DNA of 52,353 nucleotides from Teichococcus deserti (lineage in GTDB: Bacteria; Pseudomonadota; Alphaproteobacteria; Acetobacterales; Acetobacteraceae), in the NCBI RefSeq assembly GCF_001982615.1, contig NZ_MLCO01000060.1, forward strand, positions 1-52,353, in the 5' to 3' direction. Numbering within the stretch: position 1 is the stretch's first letter; each line of letters begins with the position of its first letter. Made by a program: the position numbers and the translations under genes. The notes beneath the pieces were generated by a model that saw nothing but the letters and a program-made list of their open reading frames with translations, was not told the DNA's origin and did not search any database. Below are positions 8,721-17,279 of the stretch, one piece after another.

Positions 8721-10358
8721 TCAATGGTAGACATGAGGGCGCTCCCGGGTAGCGAGCACAGTACCGACCAGCCGGGTCAGGCGCCGCAGGGAACCGCCCT
8801 GCCACGCAGCTTCCAGAGCGGCGAACTCGACACCATCAAGCGGCAAAGCCCACCGGCGGTCCAGGCCGCGCTCAATGGTCAGGCTCTCCAGGATGCGACC
8901 AGCTAGGGAAGCGAGGTGTTCGGACCTCGGCTTCGGGAAGGAAAGGGCCAGAAAGCGGTCCCGCAGCGCGACTGGCACATCGTCCAGTCCGTTAGCCGTG
9001 GCGAACCAGATCACATGGGCCAGGTTGACCGGCGCCTCGAGATAAGGATCACGCCAGCACCTGGCTGTTCGCGGCTCCAGCATCGACAAAAGGGCATCGA
9101 GAAGGCTCCCGTTGACCTTGGCTGTGCCCGCCTTGTCTACCTCGTCCAGGATGACGGCAGGTGAGGCATGTCGATAATCCCGCATGAGGCTTGCTGGAGA
9201 GGAGGGACCGCCGGTGCTCCATCGGCGGGCGGTACCCGCGAAGGCTGCATCGGCCACTCCGCCGCAGCCATAGATCTGCGATGGCAGGTTCAGGAGCGTG
9301 GCCAGCCGCAGGGCGTAGGTCGTCTTCCCGCAGCCGGGCGGTCCGACCAGCAGAGTTGGCCGCAGCGCAACATATGGCCTGCCGACGAGTTCGCCGAGGA
9401 TAACCTCCGTGACGGCCGCTGCATGCGGGAATTCTGCATGGAGCGATCGCCGTACCTCTGCCAGGTCAGACACTGGCTCCAGAGGAAGCCGCAGGTTCAG
9501 GAGGTCCTTGAACTCCTTGAAAACCCGCTGCCCAGCCGCGGTAGACAGATTACCGATCTCCATGAACACGATGTCCGATTGGCACCGTGCGTCAGTGCCC
9601 GTACCACAGGCGCCAGTCTCGTCAGGCGCGGGTGTCTCATCCTCCTTCATGAACTGCGTGGCCAAGCTAGATTGAGACTTCGTCCGGGCAGGTGCCTGGT
9701 CAGCAGTAGGTGATGAGCCGGATTTTCCTGAGCGGTTAGCCAACATCTTGGCCATCATCTGCTCGCCGGGGCCAGCGAGTGCGGCCTCCAGGAACACCGT
9801 CGCCCCATTTCGGGACCAACGTTCGGGCAACTCGATCTGCCCGGTCGCTGCCAGCAGCCAGCCGACGGCTGACCTGGCACGATGGATAGCCTCATGCTGC
9901 TCGATGCCGGGCTCATAGGCACGGGCGACCGCGAAGGCCGCGACCTTGTGGATTGACGCGGCATGCCCCGACAGGGCGGCATAGAGATAACAGCGGATAT
10001 CCCCATGCATCTGTGCCAGGGAGGGCAGTCTGCGTTGGGCCAGGAAGCCCTCGATGGCTTCGGCTGCCGTGATGTAGTCTTTGACCACTGGCTTCTCGGT
10101 CAGGTCGCTAAGAGCCAGGATCAATGCGTGGGTAGCGAGGTCCTGAGGGTCCAGGAACTCGACTGCGCGTGCAGCAAAATGCCCGGCATCTTGGTGTACA
10201 TCATCTCGAAACAGCGCACAGCCATCCAGGACCTCGGGAAGCGAGGGCACACGCTTCCCGGCAGAAGCCTCGGCAGAGATGTGGTTCAGGTGATCGCGAC
10301 GTGCGGTGACGACGTCGATAACTCGGCGCGTGTTTGAGACCTGCCCGGAACGGCTCAT
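8721..10358 (-). CDS. Lon-like AAA+ ATPase without a protease domain
   Basis: A 545-residue protein. Residues 1 to about 230 are helical with no recognised family. The AAA+ module follows: Walker A GPPGCGKTT near residue 337, Walker B VILDEVDKA near 403, a sensor region VIWFATAN and the arginine finger ALRDRF near 464. The DEVDK and STGG/SSPASLMRDYR region resembles the Lon ATPase module, but no Ser-Lys protease domain follows; the C-terminus (GSLRRLTRLVGTVLATRERPHVYH) ends soon after the lid. GGAGGTG before the ATG at 10358 sets the start. It stands alone on the minus strand. A second unusual AAA+ gene lies at 43135. A role as an unfoldase or remodeller is inference. Confidence 0.75.
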   Translation of the reverse strand: MSRSGQVSNTRRVIDVVTARRDHLNHISAEASAGKRVPSLPEVLDGCALFRDDVHQDAGHFAARAVEFLDPQDLATHALILALSDLTEKPVVKDYITAAEAIEGFLAQRRLPSLAQMHGDIRCYLYAALSGHAASIHKVAAFAVARAYEPGIEQHEAIHRARSAVGWLLAATGQIELPERWSRNGATVFLEAALAGPGEQMMAKMLANRSGKSGSSPTADQAPARTKSQSSLATQFMKEDETPAPDETGACGTGTDARCQSDIVFMEIGNLSTAAGQRVFKEFKDLLNLRLPLEPVSDLAEVRRSLHAEFPHAAAVTEVILGELVGRPYVALRPTLLVGPPGCGKTTYALRLATLLNLPSQIYGCGGVADAAFAGTARRWSTGGPSSPASLMRDYRHASPAVILDEVDKAGTAKVNGSLLDALLSMLEPRTARCWRDPYLEAPVNLAHVIWFATANGLDDVPVALRDRFLALSFPKPRSEHLASLAGRILESLTIERGLDRRWALPLDGVEFAALEAAWQGGSLRRLTRLVGTVLATRERPHVYH

Positions 10359-10979
10359 GAGAGCACCTCCGCCGCCTGGTAGTGAGGCGCACATCTCCTG
10401 GCACCGGACAGCCCGACGCGCAGCATGATAGTCATGGGGGTGAAGCCCTGCGTTCGAGTGGCGTTTACCCACCTCCCGCACCGAGGCGCGGGAGGTGGGG
10501 GGAACGGAAGAGCCAGGCCTCACACGGTCAGCGGCAGTCCGCTAACGCCTCAGGCCTGCGCCATCCGCCCTGTTCGTATTCGCAAGGTGTCCAGAGGACG
10601 GATCGCCCACCAAGCCTGGGTCAGGCTCCTGGCAGCGGCATCAAAGGCCGAGATGTCGGCGCGGTCCGTCATGGAGAGAACGTATGTAGAACGATGTAGG
10701 CCGTCAACGACGAAATGCGATTCGTGGAGACCGCTGTCGATGTGATGAGGTGGGCAGGCTCACCGGGGTGCATGGAACCTGCCACAGGCTCGTTGCAAGG
10801 CGCGAACTGTAGGGAACATAGGAAGTGAGTTCAGCGCGATTCGTAGGGGAGATGGCCAAAACAGGATGCAGATTCAGAGGCTTGCAAGCGCTGAATCGCG
10901 CCTGCGCGAAGAGAAATAATCTGGCGATGCTGAGCACCTTGGCAGACAATAGTGCCTCGCTCGCCGGGAGATCCGCACG
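10359..10979. other. Intergenic region with a possible 40-residue ORF
   Basis: About 620 bases between divergent genes. It holds a 12-bp hairpin (listed separately) and one small minus-strand frame at 10550-10672. That frame encodes 40 residues starting MTDRADISAFDAAARSL with a Trp pair (QAWWAIRP); it has no ribosome site, so I do not call it a gene. Longer frames on either strand look like chance. Confidence 0.35.
10468..10499. repeat. 12-bp inverted repeat upstream of the AAA+ gene
   Basis: The arms CCCACCTCCCGC and GCGGGAGGTGGG are perfectly complementary with an 8-base loop. The element lies about 110 bases upstream of the AAA+ start. There is no clear T-run, so it may be an operator or mRNA structure rather than a terminator. 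Confidence 0.5.
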
Positions 10980-11381
10980 ATGAGCCATAGCCAGCCGCAG
11001 GAAACGACGGACTACGAGTCCGCGCTGGAGATGCGTGCCGGGGGCAGCCTGTCGGCAGAGGATGTCGGACATCTTCTGGGCGTCACCCTTCAGGAAGTCG
11101 ACAAGCGGCGCCGGGAGCGAGCTCTCCTGGCTATCCAACACGGCGACGAATGGGCCTACCCGCGCGCGCAGTTCGCCGGGACGGAAACAATCCCCTACCT
11201 CGCGAGGGTGGTGGAGGGCCTCGAAGTCTCCGGCCCGTGGGTGACATCCGAGTTTTTAATCACCCCTGATGACACCCTCGACGGCCTGACACCCAGGGAG
11301 GCGCTACTACAGGGTGGCGAGATGCGTGATCGAGTCTTGAGCCTCGTGCGGGGCTGGAGCGAGGGAGAGGGTTTCCCTTGA
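10980..11381 (+). CDS. HTH protein resembling MbcA/ParS/Xre-type antitoxins
   Basis: A 133-residue protein. Residues 20-60 look like a helix-turn-helix (LSAEDVGHLLGVTLQEVDKRR then an Ala-Tyr-Pro region, as in excisionase/MerR-like binders). The C-terminal part, WVTSEFLITPDDTLDGLTPREAL, resembles the DUF2384 toxin-binding domain of MbcA/ParS/Xre antitoxins (a leucine, then xxDxLxGxTPxEAL). GGGAG lies about 8 bases before the ATG. Such antitoxins usually sit next to a RES-domain toxin; none is encoded on either side, so this is an orphan regulator or antitoxin. The family assignment is by eye. Confidence 0.6.
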   Translation: MSHSQPQETTDYESALEMRAGGSLSAEDVGHLLGVTLQEVDKRRRERALLAIQHGDEWAYPRAQFAGTETIPYLARVVEGLEVSGPWVTSEFLITPDDTLDGLTPREALLQGGEMRDRVLSLVRGWSEGEGFP

Positions 11382-11473
11382 GCGCATGGACGGCCGCTAC
11401 GCGTCCCTTCAGATGAGTACATTCCGCTGATTGCGCCCCGAGCTCCTAGCCTAGCCGCTCAGCCAACTTGGCC

Positions 11474-11493
11474 ACCTGGATGCACTTCCAGGT
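11474..11493. terminator. Weak hairpin between convergent genes
   Basis: The arms ACCTGGA/TCCAGGT have a 6-base loop and sit between the plus-strand HTH gene and the minus-strand DUF305 gene. The stem is short and no U-tract follows, so the terminator role is tentative. Confidence 0.3.
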
Positions 11494-11563
11494 AAGAGAC
11501 GAAGCGGGAAGCCGCTGCCATCTTCGGCCCTGGCCAAGCCTCCGGAGTGACCGGCCATGCGGC

Positions 11564-12049
11564 TTACTGCGCTGGCTGGAGCACCGGTGAGGACGAGGCG
11601 GGAGGATTAGCTTCCAATTCGGCAATCAACTGCTTCATCTCGCCGATCTCCCGCACCTGGGCCTCGATGATGCTGTCGGCCAGTTGCCGAACGCGAGGAT
11701 CCCGGATGCGGGCGCGCTCGCTAGTCATGATGGCGATGGAATGGTGCGGGATCATCGCCTTCATGTAGGCCACGTCGCCCACCGTCTGCTGGCTTCTGAC
11801 CAGCCACAGCGCCCCCGCGAACACCAGGACGCTGGCGCCGAGGATGGCCATGTTGGCGGTCCGGTTGCGATACATGCCCAACATGAACAGCAGCATGATG
11901 ACCGCCATGGTCGCTCCCATGACGAGTGCCATCCAAGTCCGGGTCTGGCTGTAGAAGACGTGGTCCAAGGCGTAGGTGTTCAGGTACATCAGGCCGAACA
12001 TGATCACGGTCGAGGTCAGGATCATCAGGCCGAAGCGCGTATAGCTCAT
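11564..12049 (-). CDS. Membrane-anchored DUF305 protein
   Basis: A 161-residue protein with three hydrophobic helices in the first 100 residues (LMILTSTVIMFGLMYL, WMALVMGATMAVIML, MAILGASVLVFAGAL). A C-terminal DUF305 domain follows: MKAMIPHHSIAIMTSERA and IIEAQVREIGEMKQLI. DUF305 is a ferritin-like helical domain with conserved His/Met that is often found in copper-resistance clusters. The ATG at 12049 directly precedes the first membrane helix. It is the last gene of the minus-strand copper block. A periplasmic metal-binding role is inferred from context. Confidence 0.85.
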   Translation of the reverse strand: MSYTRFGLMILTSTVIMFGLMYLNTYALDHVFYSQTRTWMALVMGATMAVIMLLFMLGMYRNRTANMAILGASVLVFAGALWLVRSQQTVGDVAYMKAMIPHHSIAIMTSERARIRDPRVRQLADSIIEAQVREIGEMKQLIAELEANPPASSSPVLQPAQ

Positions 12050-12183
12050 GGCAGAGTGTCTCTCTGAAAGGCCGGGCATCTTCAGTCCCGGCAAGCCTCG
12101 GCATCAGGAATCGGTTGAGGGGTGGCCGACGCCCGCAGGCATCGGCCATGTGGGGAACCCGTCCGATTGGACGTTCGTCAGGC

Positions 12184-13683
12184 TCAGGCGATCGGGCCGC
12201 CGCTCTCCGGGAAGACGTACCAGGAGCCGAAGTCGCCGATGCCCTCCACGAAACCTGGCACCTCGGCGAACATGAAGTCGCTCTGCCGCAGGTCGTCCTT
12301 GCTGACGCCCTCGAGGAGAATGGACCCCGCGAAGGTGCCGTCCGCCTCCATGCCCCAGCCGACCAGGGCGCCCTCGGCGGTGTCCCGGACCACGACATCC
12401 GCGGGCTGGATACCCTCCATGAAGGCGATGTGGTCGAAGGCGCCCTGGGCATCGCCGGTCGCTTCGAAGTCCAGGACCACGTCGTGGCCGCTGTCCATCG
12501 ACACCATGAAGGCGTCAGCGCCGGTGCCGCCGACCAGGGTGTCGTCGCCCATGCCGCCGTTCAGCATGCCGTGCGCGGCGCCCTCGTCGAGGTAGTCGTC
12601 CCCGTCGCCGCCCATGAGCTCGTCGGACTCCGCCCCGCCTGAGAGCCTGTCGTCGCCAGCCTCGCCCATCAGGCGGTCCATGCCGTCGCCGCCCGCCATG
12701 GTGTCATTGCCGTCGCCGCCCTGGAGATGGTCGTCCCCGGCCAAGCCCGAGATGGTGTCGTCCCCGGCCAGCCCGAAGACCGTGTCCGATTCCGACGACC
12801 CGGCCAGGGCGTCGTGCCCGTCGGTGCCGCGGAGGATGGCGTTCCCCTCGATGTCAAAGCTCAGGGTGCGGCCATCGAACAGGTGGTCGGCCAGGACGTC
12901 GAACACCGCTCCGGCCTGCGCTTCCCCGGACACCTCAGGACCCGCGACACTGGGTGTCGGCGCCTCGTCGGCTGGCCCCCCGGGTTCCCGCAGGCCGGGC
13001 GGCAGGTCAGCCGCGTCGCCGAACATTAAGTCGTCCTGCGCCAGGTCCGCCTTGGACACGCCTTCCAGCAGGACGGATCCGCCGTCCCAACTGACCTGAA
13101 CCCCGTCCGCGGTGTCGGCAAAGGCCAGGTCCGTCCACTGGAGGCCATCCATGACCGCCAGGTGGTCGAACATGCCGGGACCGGCCGTGAAGTCCTTGAT
13201 CACGTCGTGGCCGCTCGTGCGACCAATCATGAAGGCATCCGGGCCGCCGCCGCCGACCAGGGTGTCGTCGCCCATGCCGCCGTCAACGGTGCTGTGGCCC
13301 TCGCCCTCGTCGAGGTGGTCGTTCCCGGCGCCGCCCCGCAGCGTGTCGGCACCCGCGCCGCCGTAGAGGATGTCATCACCGTCCCCACCCTCGACCTCGT
13401 CGTCGCCCATGTTGCCGGAGACGAGGTCGGCGCCCGCGCCGCCATGGAGGATGTCGTCCATGCCGCCCCCGCCGATGCGGTCGTCGCCGCCCAGGCCCCA
13501 GGTGAACTCGGCGCCGTCAGTGCCGCCCAAGGTGTCGGGGTTCTCACCGCCGAAGGTGACGTTATGAACGTGGCCACCGGCCGTGAAACTGAAGTGAAGC
13601 CCGCCCAGTGCGCCGTGCAGGCTGTCAGCCACACGGTTTGCGAGGCTCGCGAGAAGGTTGTCGTGGTGCTGGCCCCAACTCAT
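12184..13683 (-). CDS. RTX (hemolysin-type Ca-binding repeat) protein
   Basis: A 499-residue protein made largely of GGxGxDxLx nonapeptide repeats, which fold as calcium-binding beta-rolls after export. It is an internal duplication. Each half has a repeat block, then a GMGDDTLVGG..DAFM module, a phrase like SGHDVxxDF, FDHxAxMxG, and VSxxDLxQxDxMF. The second copy is longer in repeats. There is no N-terminal signal, and the Asp-rich C-terminus ends GSWYVFPESGGPIA, consistent with type I secretion. No ABC exporter or membrane-fusion gene is in the window. Lying inside the copper block is unusual; a metal-binding or surface role is possible but not shown. The start at 13683 has a CGGAG nearby. 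Confidence 0.85.
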   Translation of the reverse strand: MSWGQHHDNLLASLANRVADSLHGALGGLHFSFTAGGHVHNVTFGGENPDTLGGTDGAEFTWGLGGDDRIGGGGMDDILHGGAGADLVSGNMGDDEVEGGDGDDILYGGAGADTLRGGAGNDHLDEGEGHSTVDGGMGDDTLVGGGGPDAFMIGRTSGHDVIKDFTAGPGMFDHLAVMDGLQWTDLAFADTADGVQVSWDGGSVLLEGVSKADLAQDDLMFGDAADLPPGLREPGGPADEAPTPSVAGPEVSGEAQAGAVFDVLADHLFDGRTLSFDIEGNAILRGTDGHDALAGSSESDTVFGLAGDDTISGLAGDDHLQGGDGNDTMAGGDGMDRLMGEAGDDRLSGGAESDELMGGDGDDYLDEGAAHGMLNGGMGDDTLVGGTGADAFMVSMDSGHDVVLDFEATGDAQGAFDHIAFMEGIQPADVVVRDTAEGALVGWGMEADGTFAGSILLEGVSKDDLRQSDFMFAEVPGFVEGIGDFGSWYVFPESGGPIA

Positions 13684-13783
13684 GCCGAAGCTCCGTCAGA
13701 ACGTGTTGATCCGCTCGGGAAGCGCTTGTGCTTCCGGTTGAGGCGACAAGGACCAGGCCCGATGCCCGGTCCCTGTCTCGGCG

Positions 13784-14116
13784 TCAGGCGCTCAATTCGC
13801 GGCAGGACGCGGCACACTTGCGGCACTGCGCGACGCAGTCCTCCATGCCACCCACGGCCTCGCAGCTTTTGGCGCACTCCTCGCAGATCTCGGCGCATTC
13901 GGCGCAGGTGTGCTTATGGTGGGGCGTGCCGATCAGCATCATGTTGGCGGAGGTCTGGCAGATGGTGGCGCAAGCCATCATGAGCCTGAAGTGCTGCGGC
14001 TCCACGTGCTTGCCGCCCGCCTCGAGGCAGTGGTTCATGGCCATGCCGAGGCAGGTGGAGTGGCAGCGCAGGCATTCCTCGATGCAGGCCTGCATGGCGG
14101 GGGTCATCTGATGCAT
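13784..14116 (-). CDS. Four-helix bundle copper-binding protein (Csp-like, DUF326)
   Basis: A 110-residue Cys-rich protein starting MHQMTPAMQACIEECLRCH. Cys occur in CxxxCxxC patterns on successive helices (ACIEECLRC, MACATIC, CAECAEICEECAKSC, CVAQCRKCAASC), the arrangement that lets Csp proteins store many Cu(I) ions inside a helical bundle. There is no signal peptide, so it resembles the cytosolic Csp3 class. GGAGAAGAG before the ATG at 14116 sets the start; longer upstream frames are chance. It lies within the minus-strand copper block. Confidence 0.9.
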   Translation of the reverse strand: MHQMTPAMQACIEECLRCHSTCLGMAMNHCLEAGGKHVEPQHFRLMMACATICQTSANMMLIGTPHHKHTCAECAEICEECAKSCEAVGGMEDCVAQCRKCAASCRELSA

Positions 14117-14280
14117 TTCTCTTCTCCGTAAGGGCTTCCATGAGGGAAGGCTCGCCGACCCGTGCGCCGGGCCGACGGCCGGTCCAGGTGGAGCGCTGGC
14201 TTGGTCCCGCGCCCTCTCGGCAGCGGTAAGGCCACGCTCCGCCATCCGCGGGCCACTGGCTCCGCGGGCGGCTTGGCGCC

Positions 14281-14697
14281 CTATCGGGGTGGTGGAGAGG
14301 GAAGGTCCGGCGTGATGCCCACGACCGCCGCCGTGGGCGTGGCGAAGAAGCCGCCACGGCTGACCAGGAGCGCGGCCTGAGGTCTCGTCGTCGGCAGCAG
14401 CGCGGCGCCGCTCCCGCAATGCCCGAGGGTGCAGCACCCGGGCCGCATGCCGTCGTCACCGCAGTTCGGGCAGCACTTCTTCCCAGTCCCTCGGCCCTTC
14501 ATGGCGGGGCCGGATGAGCGCATGGCCTGGGACGCGGGTGCCGGACGGCCCGCATGGACGGAGGCCTGCATGGCGACCGGGACGGCGGACGCCATGGGGG
14601 CACCACGATGGGCCGAAGCGGGCACGGCAAGCAGGGACACGCACAGGGTGAGCGCCAGAACAACTACAGCTTGGATTGCGCTCGCCGTCAGGCGCAT
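14281..14697 (-). CDS. Secreted Cys-rich hypothetical protein
   Basis: A 138-residue protein. MRLTASAIQAVVVLALTLCV then AVPASA is a signal peptide. The mature part has a central Cys cluster (KKCCPNCGDDGMRPGCC, followed by HCGSG) able to bind thiophilic metal, flanked by Ala/Pro/Met-rich linker. I recognise no family. The position between the Csp-like and DUF2933 genes argues for periplasmic copper handling. The C-terminus (TPDLPSPPPR) is low complexity. Confidence 0.6.
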   Translation of the reverse strand: MRLTASAIQAVVVLALTLCVSLLAVPASAHRGAPMASAVPVAMQASVHAGRPAPASQAMRSSGPAMKGRGTGKKCCPNCGDDGMRPGCCTLGHCGSGAALLPTTRPQAALLVSRGGFFATPTAAVVGITPDLPSPPPR

Positions 14698-14895
14698 CGG
14701 TTCGTCCGCTCCACTGGTACCCCAGTAAGGCGTCAATCCAGGCCGGGTTGCGCTTCCAGCCGCACAAGGCGGCGATCCGGGACACGCCGTCCCGACCTGG
14801 GCCACCAGGGCGTCAGAGTGGCCGCCGGAGCCACGGCCGGGTTGCGTTGACCTGGCAAGACGCCTGCGGCTGCCGAGGATCCTGTACGATCGCCG

Positions 14896-15168
14896 TCAGC
14901 CGCGGCCAGGGCCGAACGAGGAACTCCCACCGCGCTCCACTCCCGGCCTGACGTCGTCGCGCGCCTCCCCGTGACCGGCATGCCCGCCGTGGCCGTGGTG
15001 CATGAACAGATGCATCAGGGGGCAGGCCAGCAGGAGCAGGTACGGCAGCACGCCGAGGACGTGCGCGTAGTGCTCCCGCAGGACATAGAACGCGGCGATC
15101 AAGGCGAACCCGATGACGGCGATGCCGGTCCGGCTGCGCCACCAAGAGGAATCAGCATGGTCATGCAT
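14896..15168 (-). CDS. DUF2933 small membrane protein
   Basis: A 90-residue protein starting MHDHADSSWWRSRTGIAVIG. It has two closely spaced hydrophobic segments (IAVIGFALIAAFYVL and VLPYLLLLACPLMHLFMHHG) followed by a His/Gly-rich tail (HGHGGHAGHG). This is the DUF2933 pattern, common next to copper-efflux genes. AAGGAGAT lies 5 bases before the ATG, a strong start. The His-rich ends suggest metal binding at the membrane surface. Confidence 0.85.
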   Translation of the reverse strand: MHDHADSSWWRSRTGIAVIGFALIAAFYVLREHYAHVLGVLPYLLLLACPLMHLFMHHGHGGHAGHGEARDDVRPGVERGGSSSFGPGRG

Positions 15169-15345
15169 CTTGGATCTCCTTCCCACATCCGGATCATTGC
15201 CCTCCGGTCCGTGCCCGCGCCTTGATCTGGGACAAGGCACCGGGGAGCCTTCCGCGTCGACGCCCGGCTGGGTCCAGCGGACAGGTGGTTCACGCACGGA
15301 GCGCCGCGCCGACATGGCCAGCGCTCCGCGTTGGCACGCGGCTGG

Positions 15346-16236
15346 CTACACGCCCTCGGGGCGCGGGCTGGTCGACGTCATCTCGGCAACGGCCCAGAAG
15401 ACCAGCACCATCACAACGATTTCCCAGCCGATCGAAGCTGCGAGGCGGGCGCCGGAGCCCGGTGCCCCGGCAGCCAGGGCTGGAGTCAGTCGGAAGCGGT
15501 GCCAGGCGGCGAAACCCAATAAGGCGCCGACCAGCGCGACCTTGACGAGCAGGGCCCAGCCGTAGGCGGTGGTCACCAGCAGGTCCAGTTGTCCGACCAA
15601 CAGCCACGCCAGCGTCACACCGGCCAGGATAAGACCACCGACGACCCAGGAGGCTGCCCGCGCCCACTCCTCGACCACGGTGACGGCCCCCGGGCCCGCT
15701 CGCTTGGAGGCGATCAGGAGGGGCCACAGGCTGCCCGCCCAGAAGGCCGCCGCAAGCAGGTGCACCACCAGCGCCGTGGCCAGCAGCCACCGTGGCTGGT
15801 GCTGCGTCGTATGGCCGACCGCCGTGAAGCTTGCGGCGACCGCGAGCACGCCAGCGGCCCCGAGCGGCCAGGCCGCGCGTCCAATCCGGGTCGCCAGCGC
15901 CACGGCCAGCAGGCCCGCCCAGGTGACCAGCACGGACATGCCGGGACGCGAACCCAGCATCATCTCCCAGATCTCGGCGTCGAACGGATCGCCATCCGAC
16001 GCCAGGGCGACCTGGGCCGCTAGCCAAGCAAGGCTCGAGCCCAATCCCGCCGCCACCATGACCAGGGTCAGGCGGCGGCATGCGGCGACGTCACCGGCGT
16101 CCTGTAGGCGCCCGAAGCCCATGGCGAAGATGGCAAGGCCAGCCGCACCGAGGCACGACACGTAGTAGGCGAAGCGCAGCGCCACGGAGAGGGCGCGCAG
16201 CAGGTCCGGCTCAGGCCCAAGCAGTTCGAGGATCAC
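15346..16236 (-). CDS. copD: Copper resistance protein CopD (inner membrane)
   Basis: A 296-residue protein with about eight membrane spans. CopD family markers include the conserved TAVGHTTQH loop and the LVVHLLAAAFWAGSLWPLL helix, whose His residues are thought to help copper cross the inner membrane. It starts with GTG at 16236; the start overlaps the copC stop as GTGA, so the two genes are translationally coupled. A longer upstream frame overlaps copC and is not real. CopC and CopD form a functional pair in the Cop/Pco systems. Confidence 0.9.
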   Translation of the reverse strand: MILELLGPEPDLLRALSVALRFAYYVSCLGAAGLAIFAMGFGRLQDAGDVAACRRLTLVMVAAGLGSSLAWLAAQVALASDGDPFDAEIWEMMLGSRPGMSVLVTWAGLLAVALATRIGRAAWPLGAAGVLAVAASFTAVGHTTQHQPRWLLATALVVHLLAAAFWAGSLWPLLIASKRAGPGAVTVVEEWARAASWVVGGLILAGVTLAWLLVGQLDLLVTTAYGWALLVKVALVGALLGFAAWHRFRLTPALAAGAPGSGARLAASIGWEIVVMVLVFWAVAEMTSTSPRPEGV

Positions 16237-16610
16237 CGGGCCGCGTTCACCGCAAACCGCACCGCCCCGCTCATGACGTGGCCGTCGTCGCCCATCGCGC
16301 GCCACTCGAGCCGATAGGCGCCGGGACGCAGGGGAGCCACCAGCGTTGCCGTCACCTGGCTGGACGCAGCCCGGCCACCTTCGCGACGCACCTGGTGCTC
16401 CCGGCCGCCCTCGTCGAGCAGGCGCAACGCGGTCACGCGGCAGTCTTCGGTGAAGGCCAGGCTGAGCGTGCGGGGGGACGCGTTCAGCGTTGCGCCGTCG
16501 GCCGGGTCGGACGAGTGCATCATCGCGTGCGCGGAGGCGGCGCCGGGAACCAGGACGCCGAGGGCGGCGGCGAGGATGCCGTGGCGGAGGAAGGTGGAGC
16601 GAGAAAGCAT
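16233..16610 (-). CDS. copC: Periplasmic copper-binding protein CopC
   Basis: A 125-residue protein. The signal peptide ends near GAASA, leaving mature HAMMHSSDPADGA; the His right after the cleavage site is the N-terminal Cu(II) ligand of CopC. The core shows LSLAFTED and the C-terminal DGHVMSGAVRFAV, with the second conserved His. Length fits the family. It delivers copper to CopD, whose gene overlaps its 3' end. Confidence 0.92.
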   Translation of the reverse strand: MLSRSTFLRHGILAAALGVLVPGAASAHAMMHSSDPADGATLNASPRTLSLAFTEDCRVTALRLLDEGGREHQVRREGGRAASSQVTATLVAPLRPGAYRLEWRAMGDDGHVMSGAVRFAVNAAR

Positions 16611-16767
16611 GGAAATCTCCTGTCAGCGCTCGCCGCGGCCTGCCGCCCCGGCGATCATCCGACCCCCTCAATAAGCAGGCAGTGGACACCCCGCAGCGGC
16701 GTTTTCCCACCATTTTATTGCTGCTGGGCTGCTACCCACGTCGGGAACACGGCGAACATGGACGACC

Positions 16768-17154
16768 TCACCTCGCGGGCTGCCGGGACAGCCAAGTCCG
16801 CAGGTGGCTGATCTCCTGCTGCTGCTTCTGGATGACCTCCTCGGCCATCTTCCGCATCTCGGGGTCGCGGCCATGCTCGAGTTCCACGCGAGCCATGTCG
16901 ATGGCGGCTTGGTGGTGCTTGGCCATCATGCTCGCGAAGTCCCGGTCGGCGTTACCAGAGGGGGCCTCGCCCGCCGTCTCCCGGTTCATCTTTTCCATGG
17001 CGGCGTGGTACCCGGCTGTGGCGCCTTGGGCGGCCGCACCCTGGCCGGTCGCGGATTGACTGGCGCCCTGCGCCAGCGAGGGCGCAGCCCACAGGAGCGG
17101 GGCCGCAATGATAGCCAGGGCGGCCGAATGGGCTGCGCGGCGGTCGATCGTCAT
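16768..17154 (-). CDS. Periplasmic DUF305 protein
   Basis: A 128-residue protein. The signal peptide MTIDRRAAHSAALAIIAAPL ends at SLAQ. The DUF305 core follows: YHAAMEKMN, DRDFASMMAKHHQAAIDMA and MAEEVIQKQQQEISHLRTWL. Compared with the copy at 11564 it is soluble rather than membrane-anchored. It sits just after the histidine kinase gene on the same strand. A role in periplasmic metal binding is inferred from family context. Confidence 0.88.
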   Translation of the reverse strand: MTIDRRAAHSAALAIIAAPLLWAAPSLAQGASQSATGQGAAAQGATAGYHAAMEKMNRETAGEAPSGNADRDFASMMAKHHQAAIDMARVELEHGRDPEMRKMAEEVIQKQQQEISHLRTWLSRQPAR

Positions 17155-17279
17155 CGGCTTCGGTCCTTTGCTCTGGTCGGACGCGATGCCCCGAGACCGA
17201 CCGCGCGTGACACGGCCGGTGAACATCGTTCTCGACGCCTGCTTTAACGATCGCTGCGGACGTCGGGATCGTCGGCCAA

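Noticed and set aside
7883-8734. A 283-codon minus-strand frame
   Set aside because: It starts inside the AAA+ gene, and the product has no family pattern or consistent composition.
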